Position numbers and translations under genes: made by a program
Part shown: positions 4,895-6,654 of the stretch, piece by piece
How the letters are laid out: every line of letters starts with the position of its first letter
How positions within the stretch are numbered: position 1 is the stretch's first letter
DNA from: IDS-8 sp965651325
Lineage (GTDB): Bacteria; Pseudomonadota; Gammaproteobacteria; Steroidobacterales; Woeseiaceae
Assembly: GCA_965651325.1 (NCBI GenBank)
Contig: CBFGSB010000165.1
Coordinates: 1 to 6,654 of the forward strand
Reading direction: 5' to 3'
DNA length: 6,654 nucleotides
Notes under the pieces: generated by a model
Database searches by the model: none
What the model was told of the DNA's origin: nothing
What the model saw: only the letters and a program-made list of their open reading frames with translations

Positions 4895-6649
4895 ATGGAC
4901 AACCAACGACTGCTGATCTGGGCGACTTTCGGGCTCCTGCTCTGGTTTACCTGGCAGACCTGGGTACGCGACTACTCCCCCCGGCCGGCATCGCCCGCGG
5001 CGCCCGCCACCGAAGAAAGCCTGCAACCGCCCGTCGACCGGGAGCCCGCGGGCGCCGAGACCCTGCCGGAGCTGCCGGAGCCCGCTGCTGATGCGCCGGC
5101 GGAAGCGCCGAGCCAGGCACTGCCAACCGCGGCACAGCCAGCCGAAGCACCGTCCGGCAAGACGATCCACGTCCGCACTGACGTCCTCGACCTGCGCATC
5201 GACACCCGCGGCGGAACGCTGGAGCACGCGGTGCTGCTCGACTATCCCGTGCACAAGGACGACCCGGATAACCTCATCACGCTCCTGAGCCGCCGGCCGG
5301 CCGAGCTCGGGCTGCTGCAAACCGGCTTGAGGTCGCAGGGCGAGGGCCCCGAGGCGAACCACCTCGCGCACTTCGAGAGCCCACAGGACGAGTACCTCCT
5401 TGGCGACCAGGACGAGCTGACGGTATCGCTGACCTGGGAGGACGGGCAGGGAATCAGCGTCGTCAAGCAGTACCGTTTCGAGCGCGGCAGTTACATCATC
5501 GGCCTGCAGCAGACGGTCAGGAACGACAGCAACGAGACCTGGCAGGGCGCGCCGTACGTGCAGATCAAGCGGCATTCCTACCCCCAGGAACGCTCGATGT
5601 TCGACGTCGACACTTATTCGTTCCACGGGCCGCTGTTCTACACCGGCGAGAAAACCGAAAAGCTTGGCCGTGACGACCTGATTTCCGACGGGCCGTTCAC
5701 CGCGTCCGTGGAGGACGGCTGGATTGCCATGATCCAGCATCACTTCCTCATCGGCGTGGTGCCGACCGCCGAAACGCAGCAGAGCTACCGGGTCGCCGTG
5801 AGCGACGACGTGGCGACCGCCAGCGTGATCGGCGCCGCGCAGGCCGTGCCCGCCGGCGCCGGCCAGACCTTCACGACCGCGCTCTTCGTCGGCCCGAAGC
5901 TGCAGGACCAGCTCGAGCAGGTAACGCCGACTTTAAAGCTTTCCGTCGACTACGGCTGGCTCACGATTCTTTCCGAGCCGCTTTTCTGGCTGCTCTCGAA
6001 GATCGAGAGCGTCGTGCAGAACTGGGGGCTCGCGATCATCATCGTCACGATCCTCATCAAGCTCGTGTTCTACAAGCTGACGCAGGCCAGCGGCCGCTCG
6101 ATGGCGAAGATGCGCGAGATTCAGCCGCGCATGAAAGCGCTGCAGGAGCGTTACAAGGACGATCGCCAGCAGCTCAGCCAGGCGATGATGGAGCTGTACA
6201 AACGCGAGAAGGTGAATCCCGCCGCCGGCTGCCTGCCTATCCTGATCCAGATGCCGTTTTTCCTCGCGTTCTACTGGGTGCTGCTCGAGAGCGTGGAAAT
6301 GCGCCAGGCGCCGTTCGCGCTTTGGATCACCGACCTGTCGTCGCGCGATCCCTACTTCATCCTGCCGCTGATCATGGGTGCGGCGATGTTCTTCCAGCAG
6401 AAGCTGAACCCCGCGCCTGCCGATCCCATGCAGGCCAAGGTGATGCAGATCATGCCGATCGTGTTCACCGCGTTCTTCGCGTTCTTCCCGGCGGGGCTGG
6501 TGCTGTACTGGGTGACGAACACCATCCTGTCGATCGCGCAGCAGTGGCGCATCAACAAGGTGGTCGAGGAGGAGACGCGCAAGCGGCGATCGAGCAAGAC
6601 GCCGGGAAAGAAGAAGGGCGGGAAGGACAAGCCGGACGCCGCTGCCTGA
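4895..6649 (+). CDS. yidC: Membrane protein insertase YidC
   Basis: YidC inserts and folds inner-membrane proteins, alone or with SecYEG. The 584-residue product has the Gram-negative layout. A first membrane segment lies near residues 6-24 (LLIWATFGLLLWFTW), followed by a Pro/Ala/Glu-rich linker to about residue 85 and a periplasmic beta-rich domain to about 350. Four membrane segments follow near 376-396, 446-466, 487-503 and 519-541. The groove position held by Arg366 in E. coli appears to be Lys389 here (ILIKLVFY), a positive charge as in many relatives. The cytoplasmic stretch RSMAKMREIQPRMKALQERY and the basic tail RKRRSSKTPGKKK follow the family. yidD, normally between rnpA and yidC, is missing: the gap to rnpA is only 34 bp. 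The ATG at 4895 is the family start; an in-frame stop lies just upstream. Confidence 0.97.
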   Translation: MDNQRLLIWATFGLLLWFTWQTWVRDYSPRPASPAAPATEESLQPPVDREPAGAETLPELPEPAADAPAEAPSQALPTAAQPAEAPSGKTIHVRTDVLDLRIDTRGGTLEHAVLLDYPVHKDDPDNLITLLSRRPAELGLLQTGLRSQGEGPEANHLAHFESPQDEYLLGDQDELTVSLTWEDGQGISVVKQYRFERGSYIIGLQQTVRNDSNETWQGAPYVQIKRHSYPQERSMFDVDTYSFHGPLFYTGEKTEKLGRDDLISDGPFTASVEDGWIAMIQHHFLIGVVPTAETQQSYRVAVSDDVATASVIGAAQAVPAGAGQTFTTALFVGPKLQDQLEQVTPTLKLSVDYGWLTILSEPLFWLLSKIESVVQNWGLAIIIVTILIKLVFYKLTQASGRSMAKMREIQPRMKALQERYKDDRQQLSQAMMELYKREKVNPAAGCLPILIQMPFFLAFYWVLLESVEMRQAPFALWITDLSSRDPYFILPLIMGAAMFFQQKLNPAPADPMQAKVMQIMPIVFTAFFAFFPAGLVLYWVTNTILSIAQQWRINKVVEEETRKRRSSKTPGKKKGGKDKPDAAA

Positions 6650-6654
6650 ACGGT

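Noticed and set aside
5624..5637. GTTCCACGGGCCGC in yidC resembling a parS half-site
   Set aside because: Only the left half matches; the right half lacks GTGGAAC, and ParB needs the palindrome.
4604..5743. 379-residue open frame on the minus strand
   Set aside because: It is antisense to rnpA and yidC, has low-complexity Arg/Gly/Ala composition and no family motif; high GC content readily creates such frames.

Overview
The window carries the conserved chromosomal replication-origin neighbourhood of a high-GC gammaproteobacterium. The family assignment rests on gene order, on the L34 sequence, and on a YidC with a large periplasmic domain; the genus cannot be named from what is visible. Three genes run leftward on the minus strand, dnaA (3980-2610), dnaN (2401-1292) and recF (1210-143). 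Three run rightward on the plus strand, rpmH (4302-4436), rnpA (4447-4860) and yidC (4895-6649). The two groups diverge from a 321-bp intergenic region. No mobile element, CRISPR array or unfamiliar protein-coding system was found.

Replication and segregation half (1-3980). DnaA is the initiator, DnaN the sliding clamp and RecF the clamp/RecOR-linked repair ATPase. The 208-bp dnaA-dnaN gap holds the window's only consensus DnaA boxes: two perfect TTATNCACA sites and one 8/9 site. Next to them is a tract with 70% A+T in an otherwise GC-rich window. It is therefore a better oriC candidate than the dnaA-rpmH gap, which has no DnaA box. Three identical 14-bp palindromes, GTTCCACGTGGAAC, lie in and just beyond recF and match the ParB-binding site parS. 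The origin and a centromere-like cluster thus sit within about 2.5 kb of each other.

Translation and membrane half (3981-6654). rpmH (ribosomal protein L34), rnpA (RNase P protein) and yidC (membrane insertase) follow a TTGACA-type promoter. The usual yidD gene between rnpA and yidC is absent; only 34 bp separate them. rnpA has no ATG, GTG or TTG at its 5' end in any frame, so it appears to use a CTG start or the sequence contains an error. A five-codon mini-ORF (MDNER, stop) abuts the yidC ATG and looks like a tandem copy of the yidC start.

The gene content is ordinary. The points worth a second look are regulatory and architectural: the parS cluster partly embedded in recF codons, the origin between dnaA and dnaN, the missing rnpA start codon, and the duplicated yidC initiation region.
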